From NCBI RefSeq assembly GCF_040567655.1, contig NZ_JBEXAC010000001.1, positions 186,001-250,000 of the forward strand: DNA of 64,000 nucleotides, given 5' to 3'. The notes under the pieces are model-generated. The model did no database searches and had not been told where the DNA came from. It saw only the letters and a list, made by a program, of their open reading frames with translations. The stretch's first letter is position 1. Every line of letters starts with the position of its first letter. The translations under genes were made by a program, and so were the position numbers. The DNA comes from Chitinophaga sp. H8 (GTDB lineage: Bacteria > Bacteroidota > Bacteroidia > Chitinophagales > Chitinophagaceae). Positions 1-8,863 of the stretch are shown in pieces.

Positions 1-1
1 G

Positions 2-880
2 GACAGCTTTTTTACTCAAAAAACGGGCAAGGAAATAGTGGAGCTGGAAGCAAAATACCAGATGGCAGCACATGAAAAAAAGCTGTTGCAGTTACAGAAC
101 AGAAATCAGGTACAGCAGTTATTGCTTTATTTTGGTGGGATTGTGGTGGCATTGTCGGCCGCTTTTTTTGTGTATGTTTACCAGCAGCGGAAGAAGCGGG
201 AAAGGCAGCGCATGTATGCCCTGCAGCAGGACCAGGAAATACAGATTGCCCGTGCACAGCTGGAAGGAGAGGAGCGGGAACGGAAGCGGCTTGCCCGCGA
301 TCTGCATGATGGCCTGGGGGGAATGCTGGCAGGGGTAAAACTGAATTTATCTGCGGTGAGTCATAGTAAAGAGGACAGTCAGCAGGAAGACCTGGAAAAG
401 GTAATCGGGCAGCTGGATGATTCTGTTCGTGAGCTCAGGAGGATTGCCCGCAATATGATGCCGGAAGCGCTCCTGCGTTCAGGGCTTAAGCGTGCGCTGG
501 AAGAACTTTGCCGGTCGATGGGTAATAAGCACCTGCGGGTAGATTATGCCTTGCTGAACCTGCCGGAAAACATTCCTCATTCCGAAAAAGTGGATATTTA
601 CAGGATCGTACAGGAATTGCTGGCCAATGCTGTACGCCACTCCGGCGCAACAGATATATTTTTACAGTGCAGCGGGCGTGACAACAGGTTTTATATTACA
701 ATTGAAGATAACGGCAAAGGAATGCCTGGCCCGGACGAACCTTATGAAGAAGGATTAGGATGGACTAACATCCGTTCCAGGGTGCACTACCTGCAAGGAA
801 AGATAGAAGTAGACGCCAGGCCGGAGCAAGGCACTATCATTAATATTGAGATCAATGTTACAGGAGAAAAAGCACTATAG
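2..880 (+). CDS. Sensor histidine kinase, LuxR-type two-component system (5' end outside window)
   Basis: The reading frame is open from base 2, so the true start lies before the window. A GTG at 38 is the first start-like codon but is probably internal. Visible parts are a short coiled stretch, one membrane segment (LLLYFGGIVVALSAAFFVYV), a linker helix, then a HisKA_3 dimerisation box with the phospho-acceptor His in RDLHDGLGGML. The HATPase domain has an N box (ELLANAVRH) and a G box (DNGKGMP). HisKA_3 kinases pair with NarL/LuxR-type regulators, and such a gene follows with a 26-bp overlap. In Bacteroidota, kinases of this form often carry periplasmic or cytoplasmic TPRs before the membrane helix; that part would be outside the window. 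The signal sensed is unknown. Confidence 0.93.
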   Translation, partial: DSFFTQKTGKEIVELEAKYQMAAHEKKLLQLQNRNQVQQLLLYFGGIVVALSAAFFVYVYQQRKKRERQRMYALQQDQEIQIARAQLEGEERERKRLARDLHDGLGGMLAGVKLNLSAVSHSKEDSQQEDLEKVIGQLDDSVRELRRIARNMMPEALLRSGLKRALEELCRSMGNKHLRVDYALLNLPENIPHSEKVDIYRIVQELLANAVRHSGATDIFLQCSGRDNRFYITIEDNGKGMPGPDEPYEEGLGWTNIRSRVHYLQGKIEVDARPEQGTIINIEINVTGEKAL

Positions 881-1505
881 TATTGTATTGATAGAAGATC
901 ACAGCATTTTTATAGAAGGGCTGTTGAGCGTGCTCCGGAAAAGCGGTCATGCGAAGGTGATTGGCTCCTTTGGTTCCGGAAGGGAAGCGCTGGATTTTCT
1001 GCAGCAGCAATATGTGGATATTGTTTTTTTGGATATCAGTCTGCCCGGAGGGATGTCCGGCATAGAAATATGCAGTGCTATCCACCGGCTGCATCCGGAA
1101 ACAAAGGTGATTGCCCTGAGTAACCATACAGAAAGAGATATTATCAACGATGTACTGAGCAATGGTGCCAATGGTTACCTCCTGAAAAATGCCTCTATGC
1201 AGGACCTGGAAAATGCCATTGAATTAGTGATGCAGGGACAGTGTGTGATGAGTGAAGAGGTACGTAGTATTATTTTTTCCGCCCCGGACAACTCCTTACG
1301 TTCTCCCCGCCTTACCGCCCGTGAAAAGGAAATTCTTTATTGGATCGGAGAAGGATTGACCACATCGGCTATCGCAGCCAAACTTTTTATTACCGTACAA
1401 ACGGTAGAAAGCCATCGTTATAATCTGCTGCAGAAATTTGAAGTACCCAATGCAGTAGTCCTGGTGAAAAAAGCAATCGCCCTGGGATTGATGAAGGAGG
1501 CATAG
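855..1505 (+). CDS. Response regulator, NarL/LuxR family
   Basis: Receiver domain followed by a LuxR-type helix-turn-helix. The acidic pocket (LIEDH) and the phospho-acceptor Asp (IVFLDISLPGG) are intact. The C-terminal HTH reads LTAREKEILYWIGEGL and then KLFITVQTVESHRYNLLQKF. The ATG at 855 is preferred to a TTG at 846. The gene overlaps the end of the kinase gene, so the two are translationally coupled and should form one phosphorelay. A degraded, about 86% identical copy of the HTH end lies at 3109-3225. Confidence 0.93.
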   Translation: MLQEKKHYSIVLIEDHSIFIEGLLSVLRKSGHAKVIGSFGSGREALDFLQQQYVDIVFLDISLPGGMSGIEICSAIHRLHPETKVIALSNHTERDIINDVLSNGANGYLLKNASMQDLENAIELVMQGQCVMSEEVRSIIFSAPDNSLRSPRLTAREKEILYWIGEGLTTSAIAAKLFITVQTVESHRYNLLQKFEVPNAVVLVKKAIALGLMKEA

Positions 1506-1582
1506 GAACGTGCAACTAGCAATGATAGACATTTATTATCTCCCCGATACGTCTCCGTAAAAGCGTCTGAAATAAAATTTGT

Positions 1583-2104
1583 CTAGGTGTTTTTAGATGC
1601 TTTAATTAACAGTTTAGCAATATTGGGAATCGTTTGCTGTTTGTTAGCTTTTAAAGGGTAATCTGTTAGTTTGTCTGTTACCACTTTTATATCAGTTACC
1701 TTAGATTGGGATAACATTTCCAGTTGTTCCTGAGTAATGTTGAAATTTATTTGAATAGACAAGTCATTAGGCGTAAATGACTTATGTTTTCCAATATAAA
1801 AGAGTTTAATCCGCTCTCCTTTATCAGTCAGCAGGGTAGCACTGCTTTTATCCGGAGAAATGCTGGCTTTACACATGCCTCTTACCTCAAATTCCAGGCG
1901 AAACGAGGCAGTTGAATCTTCGGGTGTTATTACAGTATGTCCTGTAACTGCCATCCAGGCATCGCCTAATTGGAGGTATAATCCTTCTCTTGTTGTTGAA
2001 ATAGTGGTACTCCCATCGGACTTGTTTGGAGTTTTCTTTTCTATGCTTTGCGCGAATGCACCCACACTACTTAGCAGGAAACAGTATAAAATCATTTTTT
2101 TCAT
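1583..2104 (-). CDS. Exported protein of unknown function
   Basis: A 173-residue ORF with a clear signal peptide (MKKMILYCFLLSSVGAFAQ), so the product is exported to the periplasm or outer membrane. The mature part has alternating polar and hydrophobic stretches suggesting beta structure. No catalytic motif or recognised domain is visible. It converges with the response regulator and is not obviously in an operon. Function cannot be assigned. Confidence 0.75.
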   Translation of the reverse strand: MKKMILYCFLLSSVGAFAQSIEKKTPNKSDGSTTISTTREGLYLQLGDAWMAVTGHTVITPEDSTASFRLEFEVRGMCKASISPDKSSATLLTDKGERIKLFYIGKHKSFTPNDLSIQINFNITQEQLEMLSQSKVTDIKVVTDKLTDYPLKANKQQTIPNIAKLLIKASKNT

Positions 2105-2239
2105 AAAAGGTATGTTTAGGGTGTGTTACAGGGGTAGAAATAGCTTAAGATTTTAGTTTTCAGGGAACAGCGGTCTAAGTTACTTTATATTAAGGAGTTT
2201 TTAGCTTGAAAAATTGCATGAGTATGCTGGCGTTGCCGA

Positions 2240-2923
2240 ATGGGGAATGAAAACGTAATTTCGCTTAACAAAATATTGTTAAAAAACATCAGTCATAATG
2301 TAATGAAGCGGCAACAAACAGAAGATATCATTAAGTTTTTAAAGGATAATATTCAACCTTTGGAAGATAATGTTTATGGGCCTAGTTATAGGGCATCGGT
2401 GTATTTGACAGACGGAACTTTTTTGCCTTGTGTCATTTTTCGCAATACGAAGCCTATTGTAAATTTAGCTATCAGACGATTTAAAGAAGAGCGAGTTGGA
2501 AAAAGTATTTTTAACCGTTCTTCAGGGCTCGGATACTATGAAATTATCAAGACTTTTGTAGCCAAAGGGAATTGTATTAATGACTATGATATTGCTAGCG
2601 TTGAGAAAAGTAGATTTGCGTTTCCTTTAAACATACAAATGCAAATTCGTGGTGAAACAACAATGGGCTGGACAGGATTTGCAGCAAAAATGAAAGATGG
2701 AAAATACTTTAGTTTCGGTTCAACTTTTCATTGGGCGTTTTTTCAAATGCCGGATGGTTATTCAGCTGATGACATTGGAGAAATAATAAATCATAGTTAT
2801 GTTTTGAAATCAGGCGAATTAAGAAGCCATAAAATCGCATTTTCTGAATACCCTGACGACTATAAAGAAGTAGTGATTCACAGAGAGCGACCATTTTTTG
2901 AATGTTACCTGGACAATATATAA
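2240..2923 (+). CDS. Hypothetical protein, unrecognised, AT-rich
   Basis: A 227-residue ORF with no signal peptide, no membrane helix and no motif that I recognise. It is rich in aromatic and charged residues (SFGSTFHWAFFQMPDGYSAD; EVVIHRERPFFECYLDN near the C-terminus). The start may be ATG 2240 or the internal ATG at residue 22. Neither has a clear ribosome binding site. Base composition is visibly more AT-rich than the flanking two-component and sigma-factor genes. It sits just before a stretch of gene debris, so it may have arrived by transfer. Confidence 0.6.
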   Translation: MGNENVISLNKILLKNISHNVMKRQQTEDIIKFLKDNIQPLEDNVYGPSYRASVYLTDGTFLPCVIFRNTKPIVNLAIRRFKEERVGKSIFNRSSGLGYYEIIKTFVAKGNCINDYDIASVEKSRFAFPLNIQMQIRGETTMGWTGFAAKMKDGKYFSFGSTFHWAFFQMPDGYSADDIGEIINHSYVLKSGELRSHKIAFSEYPDDYKEVVIHRERPFFECYLDNI

Positions 2924-3108
2924 CAGAGGATAGCAATGTATGATAGTCGATTCCATATAAGGTGAAAACATTGGCAGAATCTGATCCCCTCAAAATTCAA
3001 GAATTTTTAGAAGGTACGAGCTTCCTCGAAATAGATTTTCAATAAGAAAGGAATTAAAACGCGGGGCTGACCAAATAGTTGCCGAGCAGCCTTTTTATGA
3101 ACCTGATA

Positions 3109-3225
3109 GCGCTAGGGCGCACATGTGGCGCTAAACTTTTTATTACTGTACAAACTGTAGAAAGTCATCGGTGCAGTCTGTTGCAGAAATTTGAAGCACC
3201 CAATGCGAGTATTGGCAGAAATTAG
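3109..3225 (+). pseudogene. Remnant of a LuxR-type response regulator (HTH end only)
   Basis: In one frame from about 3130 the sequence reads AKLFITVQTVESHRCSLLQK and continues FEAPNAS before a TAG at 3223. This matches the recognition helix and tail of the regulator at 855-1505 (AKLFITVQTVESHRYNLLQK, FEVPNAV). About 67 of 78 bases agree and most changes are silent. No receiver domain, start codon or upstream HTH half is present. It is the 3' stub of a former paralogue rather than a fresh duplication. The preceding bases (2940-3108) hold short frames interrupted by stops and look like debris. Confidence 0.75.
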
Positions 3226-3264
3226 AAAGTTTTAGAAATTTTACCCTAGTTTGCAGGCGATTAC

Positions 3265-3876
3265 ATGGAGGAACGGATTTTACAAATCAATCAGTCATAC
3301 AATGAGCAAGAGCTGCTTTCCCGTCTCGCTGCAAGAGACGAAAAAGTGTTCCGGTACTGCTATGACCGGTTCTATGCCCCGCTGGTCTATTTTGCCAATG
3401 ATTATATCAGCCTTGAAGAAGCGGAAGATGTAGTAGTAACTGTATTTACCCGGCTCTGGCAGTCGCTTGGAAACCGGGAATTTACAACGCTCATCACGCT
3501 TAAAAACTTTTTATACGTCAGCACCCGAAATGCTTGTCTGGATGTAATAAAGCTGAAGTCCCGGCAGCGGACGCGTGAAAAAGAAGCTTTCGATGCCTGG
3601 TATGAAGCCGCCGAACCGGAGCCGGCGTCCCATCTCGCGATGTATGAAGCGGAGCTTTTAAACCGTATCTACGAGGCTATTGCGCAGCTCCCACCGAAAT
3701 GCCGTGATGTTTTTACCATGTCCTATCTGCAAGGTAAAAGCACGCAGGAAATTGCAGCTGCGCTACAAATAACCCCCAGTACTGTATTCAACCAGAAAGC
3801 ACGCGCCATCCAGTTGCTCAAACTCTCCTTCGTAGACAAAAACCTGTTTTTACTACTTTTTTATTATTTCCTTTAG
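3265..3876 (+). CDS. RNA polymerase ECF sigma-70 factor
   Basis: A 203-residue ECF sigma factor. Region 2 is seen around EEAEDVVVTVFTRLWQSL, and region 4 around LPPKCRDVFTMSYLQGKSTQ and EIAAALQITPSTVFNQKARA. It should direct polymerase to the SusC/SusD operon that follows. The next gene is its FecR-type anti-sigma factor, 56 bases downstream, the standard pairing in Bacteroidota nutrient-uptake loci. The ATG at 3265 is the only good start. The C-terminal tail is unusually hydrophobic (NLFLLLFYYFL). Confidence 0.93.
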   Translation: MEERILQINQSYNEQELLSRLAARDEKVFRYCYDRFYAPLVYFANDYISLEEAEDVVVTVFTRLWQSLGNREFTTLITLKNFLYVSTRNACLDVIKLKSRQRTREKEAFDAWYEAAEPEPASHLAMYEAELLNRIYEAIAQLPPKCRDVFTMSYLQGKSTQEIAAALQITPSTVFNQKARAIQLLKLSFVDKNLFLLLFYYFL

Positions 3877-3932
3877 AGAAAACAGAAAACGCGTCGTTCT
3901 ATTAGGTGTATCTGCCATAATATAATACTGCT

Positions 3933-5111
3933 ATGTCTGTAAACATTGATGAACTGGTATACAAATATCTTCAAGGTCACCTGACTCCCGAAGAGAAACA
4001 TTTGCTGGATAGCTGGCTGCAGGCTTCTCCCGAAAACAGGCTGTGGTTTGAAGAATGGAAAAACGCAACGCGAATGGAAGAAAAGATGCGCCGCATGGCC
4101 GCGATCGACCGGGAAAAGGGCTGGCAGCGAATGGTGAATAAAGGGGTTGTGAAAGGAGAACGGCAACCGGAGAAAGTTGTGCGTTGGCGGCGGTGGATGG
4201 CTGCCGCGTCGGTATTGATCTTGCTGATGGCGGGTATTTATTTTTGGAATAACAGCACCACACAGGTGGCCTTCGTGGTGGATGCACCCATAAAGGATAT
4301 TCCAGCGGGAAAAAACGGCGCTATTCTCACACTGGCAGATGGCTCACAGGTTTCCCTGGATACCTTTAAAAATGCGACCATAGCCCTACAGGGCGGCATT
4401 AGGGTGAAAGTGGTGAATGGCTCGCTGGTCTATGAAGGCAAAGGTGATATGATGGGCTATAATACTACAACCACACCGAAAGGCCGTCAATTCCAGCTTA
4501 TACTTCCCGATGGCACACAGGTATGGCTGAACGCAGCTAGCTCCATCCGCTATCCCACTACTTTTACGGGGAATAAACGATTGGTGGAAGTAACCGGTGA
4601 AGTCTACTTTGAGGTAGTGAAAGATTCCGAAAAACCTTTCCTGGTGAATGTGAACAGAAAAACAGAAGTGGAGGTACTAGGTACTCATTTTAATGTGAAT
4701 GCCTACGAGAATGAAAATAGTATTAATACCACGTTGCTGGAAGGTTCAGTTGCCGTAGCCGTGTCCGCAAACATCCACCAAAAAAAAATTCTCCAACCCG
4801 GGCAGCAGGCACAAGTTCAGGTTGATCAGCAGGCACAACCCGGAATTACGGTGGTTAATAACGCCGACATAGAAAAGGTGCTGGCGTGGAAAAATGGGTT
4901 ATTCGATTTTAATGGGCTAACATTTGAAGAAATTATGCGGCAACTGGAGCGATGGTATGATATTGAAATAGACATTGATAATGGACTGCCGGACATTCAG
5001 CTGGCAGGCACAATGAGCAAACAGGTGTCTTTAGAGAGAGTGTTGCGCTTTTTTGATAAAGCGGACATTCATTATAGGCTGGAGGGAAGAAAGCTGACAA
5101 TTTTACCCTAA
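3933..5111 (+). CDS. FecR-family anti-sigma factor / transmembrane sensor
   Basis: A 392-residue FecR-like protein. The N-terminal about 90 residues form the cytoplasmic sigma-binding part (YLQGHLTPEEKHLLDSWLQ). One membrane helix follows (WMAAASVLILLMAGIYFW), then the periplasmic FecR domain (LPDGTQVWLNAASSIRYP; TGEVYFEV; LGTHFNVNAYE) and a C-terminal DUF4974-like domain (FDFNGLTFEEIMRQLERWYD). It would hold the sigma factor at 3265-3876 until the STN domain of the downstream SusC signals substrate binding. Confidence 0.94.
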   Translation: MSVNIDELVYKYLQGHLTPEEKHLLDSWLQASPENRLWFEEWKNATRMEEKMRRMAAIDREKGWQRMVNKGVVKGERQPEKVVRWRRWMAAASVLILLMAGIYFWNNSTTQVAFVVDAPIKDIPAGKNGAILTLADGSQVSLDTFKNATIALQGGIRVKVVNGSLVYEGKGDMMGYNTTTTPKGRQFQLILPDGTQVWLNAASSIRYPTTFTGNKRLVEVTGEVYFEVVKDSEKPFLVNVNRKTEVEVLGTHFNVNAYENENSINTTLLEGSVAVAVSANIHQKKILQPGQQAQVQVDQQAQPGITVVNNADIEKVLAWKNGLFDFNGLTFEEIMRQLERWYDIEIDIDNGLPDIQLAGTMSKQVSLERVLRFFDKADIHYRLEGRKLTILP

Positions 5112-5296
5112 TATTCACCAAACCATATCGATACCTTATGATGGAATAAACATGCATTAGACAACTGCGACTTCAGGAATGAAAAAAGATCATCCAAAAG
5201 AAAGCCGGCAGCGATTGGACCCGCCACCGGCAAATGTTTGGATGATTATATAAACGGCTTACAACCAATTTACTCACAACCAAACTATTGCAAGTT

Positions 5297-8200
5297 ATGC
5301 AAAAAAAATGCTATTGGCCCTTCTTTGGGAGCGGGAGGTGTCAGGAGATTACCAAAATCTTGTTAATAATGAGACTGACCGCTTTTTTACTATGCGTCGC
5401 GCTGATGAATGTTTATGCTACCGGCGCTGCACAAAACATTACGCTTTCAGGAGAAAGCCTGTCATTCAAACAGGTGGTTACTGCCATCAACAAACAGACT
5501 GGATACGCCACTGTTTTCACCAGGAATACCAATTTAGAACAGAGAAAGTTTTCAGTATCAGTCAAAGACCTACCCCTCAGGGACTTTTTAAATATACTGT
5601 TGAAGAATAAAAAAAACGTATTGTACGAAATTGAGGATAAAACGATTTTTCTTTTTAGGAAAAGTAATATTGTTTCTTCACCAGCGATTGAGCCTGTAGA
5701 GCAGGCTGCTCCCCCTATCAGCATCAGGGTCGTTGATTCGCTGGGCCAGCCGTTACATGGTGCATCAGTATTGAATAGAAAGATCAAATTTTTTGGCATG
5801 ACGGACGCTGAAGGATATATTAGCCTTACTGTTTCCGAGGGAGATGTGCTTGAAATTACCTTCATTGGGTATGAAAAACAGGCTGTTGTTATAAAAAATA
5901 TTACTGCTGCTAATAATCTTGTAGTTACGCTAAGGCCTTCCGTTGCTAAGTTGGAAGGTGTTTCCATTGTTTCCACCGGATACCAAAAAATTCCAAAGGA
6001 GCGGGCAACCGGGAGTTTTGAGCTTTTGACGAATGAGCAGATCAATGTTAGTAAATCTTCTCATTTTATCAATAGACTGGAAGGACTGTCCCCTTCGTTG
6101 CGTTTTGAAAAACGTGTTCCCAATCTTAAACCAGAAGAGCAGATCTATCAACGAGGAAATTCAACCTATCTCGGTGCATGGAGTCCATTGATCATCTTGG
6201 ATAATTTTCCCTATGAAGGGGATCTTACTAATATCAATCCGAACGACATTGAAAATATTACTATCCTCAAAGATGCTGCTGCCGCATCAATTTGGGGTAC
6301 GCGATCGGGAAATGGGGTGATTGTATTGACTACAAAGTCGGGTGCAAAACTGGATCGCATACAATTGGAGATGAGCTCCAATCTTCAATTGGGGCAGAGA
6401 CCTGATATCTATAAACTGCGTTTTATGTCGAGCAAAAGTTTTATCGAGTCCGAAGAAATCCTGTTCGAAAATAAATATTACGATTGGATGCTCAATTATC
6501 CGGATTATACGATATCTCCAATTGTCAAGCTGCTGGGGCAACTACGTGATGGGAAAATTGATATGGGTACTTATCAAAAGCAGAAAAGTGAATTTCAGAA
6601 ATATGATGTGCGTGATGACTATATGAAATATGTATATCGAAATAGCCTAACCCAACAATATTATACAAGTCTGGCCTATGGTAGCAAAAAAATTGATTTT
6701 AGGGGAAGCTTAGGATATGACCGTTCGCTGGAAAACATAAAGAACAATAACTCTGACCGTATTAGTGCTAGATTCGTGACGTCTATCCGGCCCTCAGATC
6801 GCTTTTCCGTAGATTTACATGTTGGTTTTTCTGATAATGGGAGGAAGACGCAGGGAAATGATTCGAGGGTTGGATATGGTTCACTCTATTCAGGCGCAGG
6901 TAAAACTTTTTATCCATATGTCCGTCTTGCGGATGATAATGGTAATGGGATCGATTTGGAAACTGTAACGTTTCAGAAGTCTTACATCGATACTCTGGCT
7001 GGGGGACGGCTTTTTCCGGCTCGCTATAATATGCTGAATGAATTATATGCCAGCGAAAATCAGGTGCGTATTAGTGATGCTACAATAAGTATCGCTGCGA
7101 ATTACAAATTAAGCAAGGCATTGCAGTTTAATACTTCCTATCAATTCCAGCGCTCGCTGAACAAGACTACCAACAATGAATCCCTTGATTCCTATTTTAC
7201 GCAGAACCATATCAATCTTTTTACGCAGTTTACACCAGGTACCTTGACCTATAATGTGCCGGTGGGTGACATCTATTCACGACGCATAGGGGATCTGTTT
7301 TCACATTATCTGCGTGGGACTGCCACCTTTGATAAAGAATTGGGCCCTGGTGTGCTGAATGCGTTGGCTGGTGTGGAGATAAAGAGCATGGACAATCGCA
7401 TTGAAGGGTACAAATTATACGGCTACAATACGGATCGGATCGAGTTTACGCCAGTGGACTATAAAACAAGTTTTCCTTTGCTCAATGGCCTGCAAGGGCG
7501 AAATCAAATTCCGAACGGCAACAAACTTGAAGAGTATAAACAGCGGTTCTTTTCGGTGTTTATGAATGGTTCATATACCCTAAATAACAAGTATATATTG
7601 TCAGGTAGTGTGCGTCGTGATGCAGCCAACCTCTTTGGTGTTGCTACCAATAACAAATGGCAGCCGCTCTGGTCTGCGGGTGCTGCATGGGAACTGAGCA
7701 AAGAAAACTTCTTTTCCCAAAGCGTGTTTTCCTATTTTAAACTCAGGGCAACATATGGTGTAAATGGAAATATCACGACCCAGATATCAGCTTATCCTAC
7801 CATTGCCTACGACGGTGTTTTCCCTTATACTGGTTATACAAACGCCTATATGGTCAATCCTCCAAACCCCGATTATCGGGCTGAGCGGGTACGGATAGTT
7901 AATGTGGGGGCAGATCTGGCTATGGCGAATAGGCGTGTGAGTGCCGGGATAGATTTTTTTGTGAAAGATGCGTCAGATCTTGTTGCTCAGGCAAACATTG
8001 ATCCAACAACGGGATTCTATACGCAGGCTATTAACATTGCCAATTTTAAAAATAAGGGAGTAGAACTAAATCTGCAAAGTACAAATGTAAGCAGCGGTAA
8101 CTTTAAGTGGAACTCAAACCTGCTATTCACCTACAGCAAAAGCATAGTGACGAAGTATAACTATCAACATGCGAGAGTGGAAAGCTATATGTGGGCTGCT

Positions 8201-8851
8201 ACCGCGCCTAATCCAGTAGTTGGTAAACACCTGTATGGTCTGTATGCTTTTAAATTTGCCGGATTGGATCATGAGACAGGAGCACCTTTGGGATACTATA
8301 AAGGGCAGGTTTCAAGTAACTATACGGAAATAATGTCCGTAGGAATTGACGATGTATCCTATATAGGCCCGAGTATTCCACTGTATGCAGGCTTTTTAGC
8401 CAACACATTTTCCTGGAAATCGTGGTCCCTTCGTGCAAATCTCCAATACAAGCTCAAATATTTCTACCGTAGACAAAGTATCAATTACAATGGACTGGCG
8501 CAGTACTGGATGATGCATGAAGATTTTGACCGGAGGTGGAAACAGCCCGGAGATGAACTGAACACCACGGTGCCGGCATTTATCTATCCCATTAATTCCC
8601 TGCGGGAGCGGTTCTATGAGAATTCGGATGTTCTGATCGAACCGGCAGATCATATCCGGCTAAAAGACATCAACCTGCAATATACCCTGGATGCCAGGCT
8701 GAAAGGAATAAGATCACTGACGTTTTACGCCAATGCCGATAACCTGAACCTTATTTTATGGAAAAAATCGGATTACAATAATGATCCCGATTTCAATTAC
8801 CTGGTTCCAACGCCAAGACTGTATACACTGGGTATGAAAGCTACATTTTAA
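5297..8851 (+). CDS. SusC/RagA-family TonB-dependent outer-membrane receptor with STN domain
   Basis: A protein of about 1,184 residues. ATG 5297 is preferred to the TTG at 5288. As in many Chitinophagaceae homologues, a short basic leader precedes the signal peptide (MRLTAFLLCVALMNVYATGA). The mature protein has an STN domain (about residues 45-120), a carboxypeptidase-regulatory-like domain (ISIRVVDSLGQPLHGASV), a plug (ILDNFPYEG; NPNDIENITILKDAAAASIW) and a 22-strand-type barrel. The STN domain is what lets such receptors signal to FecR. It works with the SusD lipoprotein that begins 12 bases downstream. The substrate is unknown because no glycosidase or peptidase is linked. Confidence 0.95.
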   Translation: MQKKCYWPFFGSGRCQEITKILLIMRLTAFLLCVALMNVYATGAAQNITLSGESLSFKQVVTAINKQTGYATVFTRNTNLEQRKFSVSVKDLPLRDFLNILLKNKKNVLYEIEDKTIFLFRKSNIVSSPAIEPVEQAAPPISIRVVDSLGQPLHGASVLNRKIKFFGMTDAEGYISLTVSEGDVLEITFIGYEKQAVVIKNITAANNLVVTLRPSVAKLEGVSIVSTGYQKIPKERATGSFELLTNEQINVSKSSHFINRLEGLSPSLRFEKRVPNLKPEEQIYQRGNSTYLGAWSPLIILDNFPYEGDLTNINPNDIENITILKDAAAASIWGTRSGNGVIVLTTKSGAKLDRIQLEMSSNLQLGQRPDIYKLRFMSSKSFIESEEILFENKYYDWMLNYPDYTISPIVKLLGQLRDGKIDMGTYQKQKSEFQKYDVRDDYMKYVYRNSLTQQYYTSLAYGSKKIDFRGSLGYDRSLENIKNNNSDRISARFVTSIRPSDRFSVDLHVGFSDNGRKTQGNDSRVGYGSLYSGAGKTFYPYVRLADDNGNGIDLETVTFQKSYIDTLAGGRLFPARYNMLNELYASENQVRISDATISIAANYKLSKALQFNTSYQFQRSLNKTTNNESLDSYFTQNHINLFTQFTPGTLTYNVPVGDIYSRRIGDLFSHYLRGTATFDKELGPGVLNALAGVEIKSMDNRIEGYKLYGYNTDRIEFTPVDYKTSFPLLNGLQGRNQIPNGNKLEEYKQRFFSVFMNGSYTLNNKYILSGSVRRDAANLFGVATNNKWQPLWSAGAAWELSKENFFSQSVFSYFKLRATYGVNGNITTQISAYPTIAYDGVFPYTGYTNAYMVNPPNPDYRAERVRIVNVGADLAMANRRVSAGIDFFVKDASDLVAQANIDPTTGFYTQAINIANFKNKGVELNLQSTNVSSGNFKWNSNLLFTYSKSIVTKYNYQHARVESYMWAATAPNPVVGKHLYGLYAFKFAGLDHETGAPLGYYKGQVSSNYTEIMSVGIDDVSYIGPSIPLYAGFLANTFSWKSWSLRANLQYKLKYFYRRQSINYNGLAQYWMMHEDFDRRWKQPGDELNTTVPAFIYPINSLRERFYENSDVLIEPADHIRLKDINLQYTLDARLKGIRSLTFYANADNLNLILWKKSDYNNDPDFNYLVPTPRLYTLGMKATF

Positions 8852-8863
8852 AACAACAAGATC

